A program made the translations under genes and the position numbers. From Saprospiraceae bacterium UBA2329 (lineage in GTDB: Bacteria > Bacteroidota > Bacteroidia > Chitinophagales > Saprospiraceae), in NCBI GenBank assembly GCA_002344975.1, contig DDUV01000102.1:4301-68300 (forward strand): 64,000 nt of DNA, written 5' to 3'. The notes beneath the pieces are model-generated. The model did not search any database. It saw only the letters and a list, made by a program, of their open reading frames with translations, and was not told where the DNA came from. Shown here piece after piece: positions 63,655-64,000 of this stretch (the first letter of the stretch is position 1; each line of letters starts with the position of its first letter).

Positions 63655-64000
63655 TGGTTCCTTTCCGGCTTAGTTGTGTCTCGCGGGCAACCGCCAACGG
63701 CGGTTGAATATGAATAGCCCCGCGTCACGAAGTGAACGCGGGGTATGCTGATTTTGAAGTTTCATGGGGTTCATTTGGATGAGCACTAACTCAAATAAAA
63801 TCGATTAACTCACTGACATTCAACCCCCGTTGGGGGTTGTGCTCATCGCGACCGCTACCCCGCGTTCCTCCTTGCGTCGGACGCGGGGCTATTCAAATTG
63901 AACTGCTGTTAGCAGTTCCCTTCTCGTGGCGCGAGTTGTTCGAACTCCGCTTTCGCTTACGCGAAACGACCGCTTGAACCAGGAACCCGCCTTCGCCAAG
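63655..64000. repeat. Composite palindromic (BIME-like) repeat region
   Basis: No gene is seen. The region has a mirror layout: AACCGCC-AAC-GGCGGTT hairpin (63689-63705), a CCCCGCGT hairpin (63718-63743), a spacer of about 75 bases, a CAACCCCC-GTT-GGGGGTTG hairpin (63821-63839), a second CCCCGCGT hairpin (63858-63888), and an AACTGCT-GTT-AGCAGTT hairpin (63901-63917). TGAATAGCCCCGCG on the left returns inverted as CGCGGGGCTATTCA on the right. The last 18 bases belong to the 43-base repeat of 17273-17429. Confidence 0.75.

Noticed and set aside
63689..63917. Hairpin series as a CRISPR array or tRNA cluster
   Set aside because: Units are not evenly spaced direct repeats with unique spacers, and no cloverleaf with a TTC loop can be drawn.

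Overview
The window looks like chromosomal DNA of a free-living Bacteroidota, probably of the Saprospirales/Chitinophagales type. This is inferred from several type IX secretion (T9SS) C-terminal sorting domains, both type A and gliding-motility-associated type B, a SusC/SusD pair, SprB-like repeats, GEVED domains, and promoters of the TTG-N20-TAnnTTTG kind. No rRNA, tRNA, CRISPR array or transposase gene was seen. Intergenic spaces carry many hairpin-forming, REP-like dispersed repeats.

Layout. 0.1-14.9 kb: a c-type cytochrome, a TonB-dependent receptor, a very large secreted subtilase (convergent, sharing a bidirectional terminator), a GT-C membrane glycosyltransferase, a small conserved protein, a large T9SS protein with a GH-A-like core, and two hypotheticals. 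15-23.6 kb: mostly housekeeping genes on the minus strand, namely an NtrY-like histidine kinase, yceD-rpmF-ridA-trpS in one operon, aroK, a saccharopine-dehydrogenase-family enzyme and lysS. 23.6-37.7 kb: a polysaccharide utilisation locus with a divergent AraC regulator, SusC, SusD, two T9SS multidomain LamG proteins and, after a terminator, a GH130 enzyme. 37.7-38.4 kb: a repeat-rich scar holding the last 16 codons of a lost ABC ATPase gene. 38.4-52.6 kb: four plus-strand genes for exported proteins (a 1620-residue Ig-like protein ending in a metzincin zinc site, a 294-residue protein, a 13-repeat SprB-like T9SS-A protein, and a T9SS-B protein coupled to it by an ATGA overlap). 52.7-59.4 kb: a compact minus-strand operon with an ABC sugar importer (lipoprotein, two permeases, ATPase), a second GH130 enzyme and a lipoprotein glycosidase-like protein. 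59.6-64 kb: a histone-deacetylase-family hydrolase, a 5'-truncated T9SS gene abutting a gene without a clear start, an NTF2-like protein, and a composite palindromic repeat.

How it fits together. The SusCD locus and the ABC operon each carry a GH130 enzyme, which points to beta-mannoside or related oligosaccharide use through two different import routes. The ABC ATPase remnant beside the first GH130 gene suggests a second, now deleted, importer gene. The surface-protein cluster is the most unusual part. Its first gene has a C10 tract just after a promoter-proximal ATG, and the long ORF comes into frame only if the tract is 9 or 12 C. AT-rich patches cover the end of one gene and the start of the next at two places in the cluster. 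Both features fit a variable, recombining surface locus, but this is inference from one sequence.
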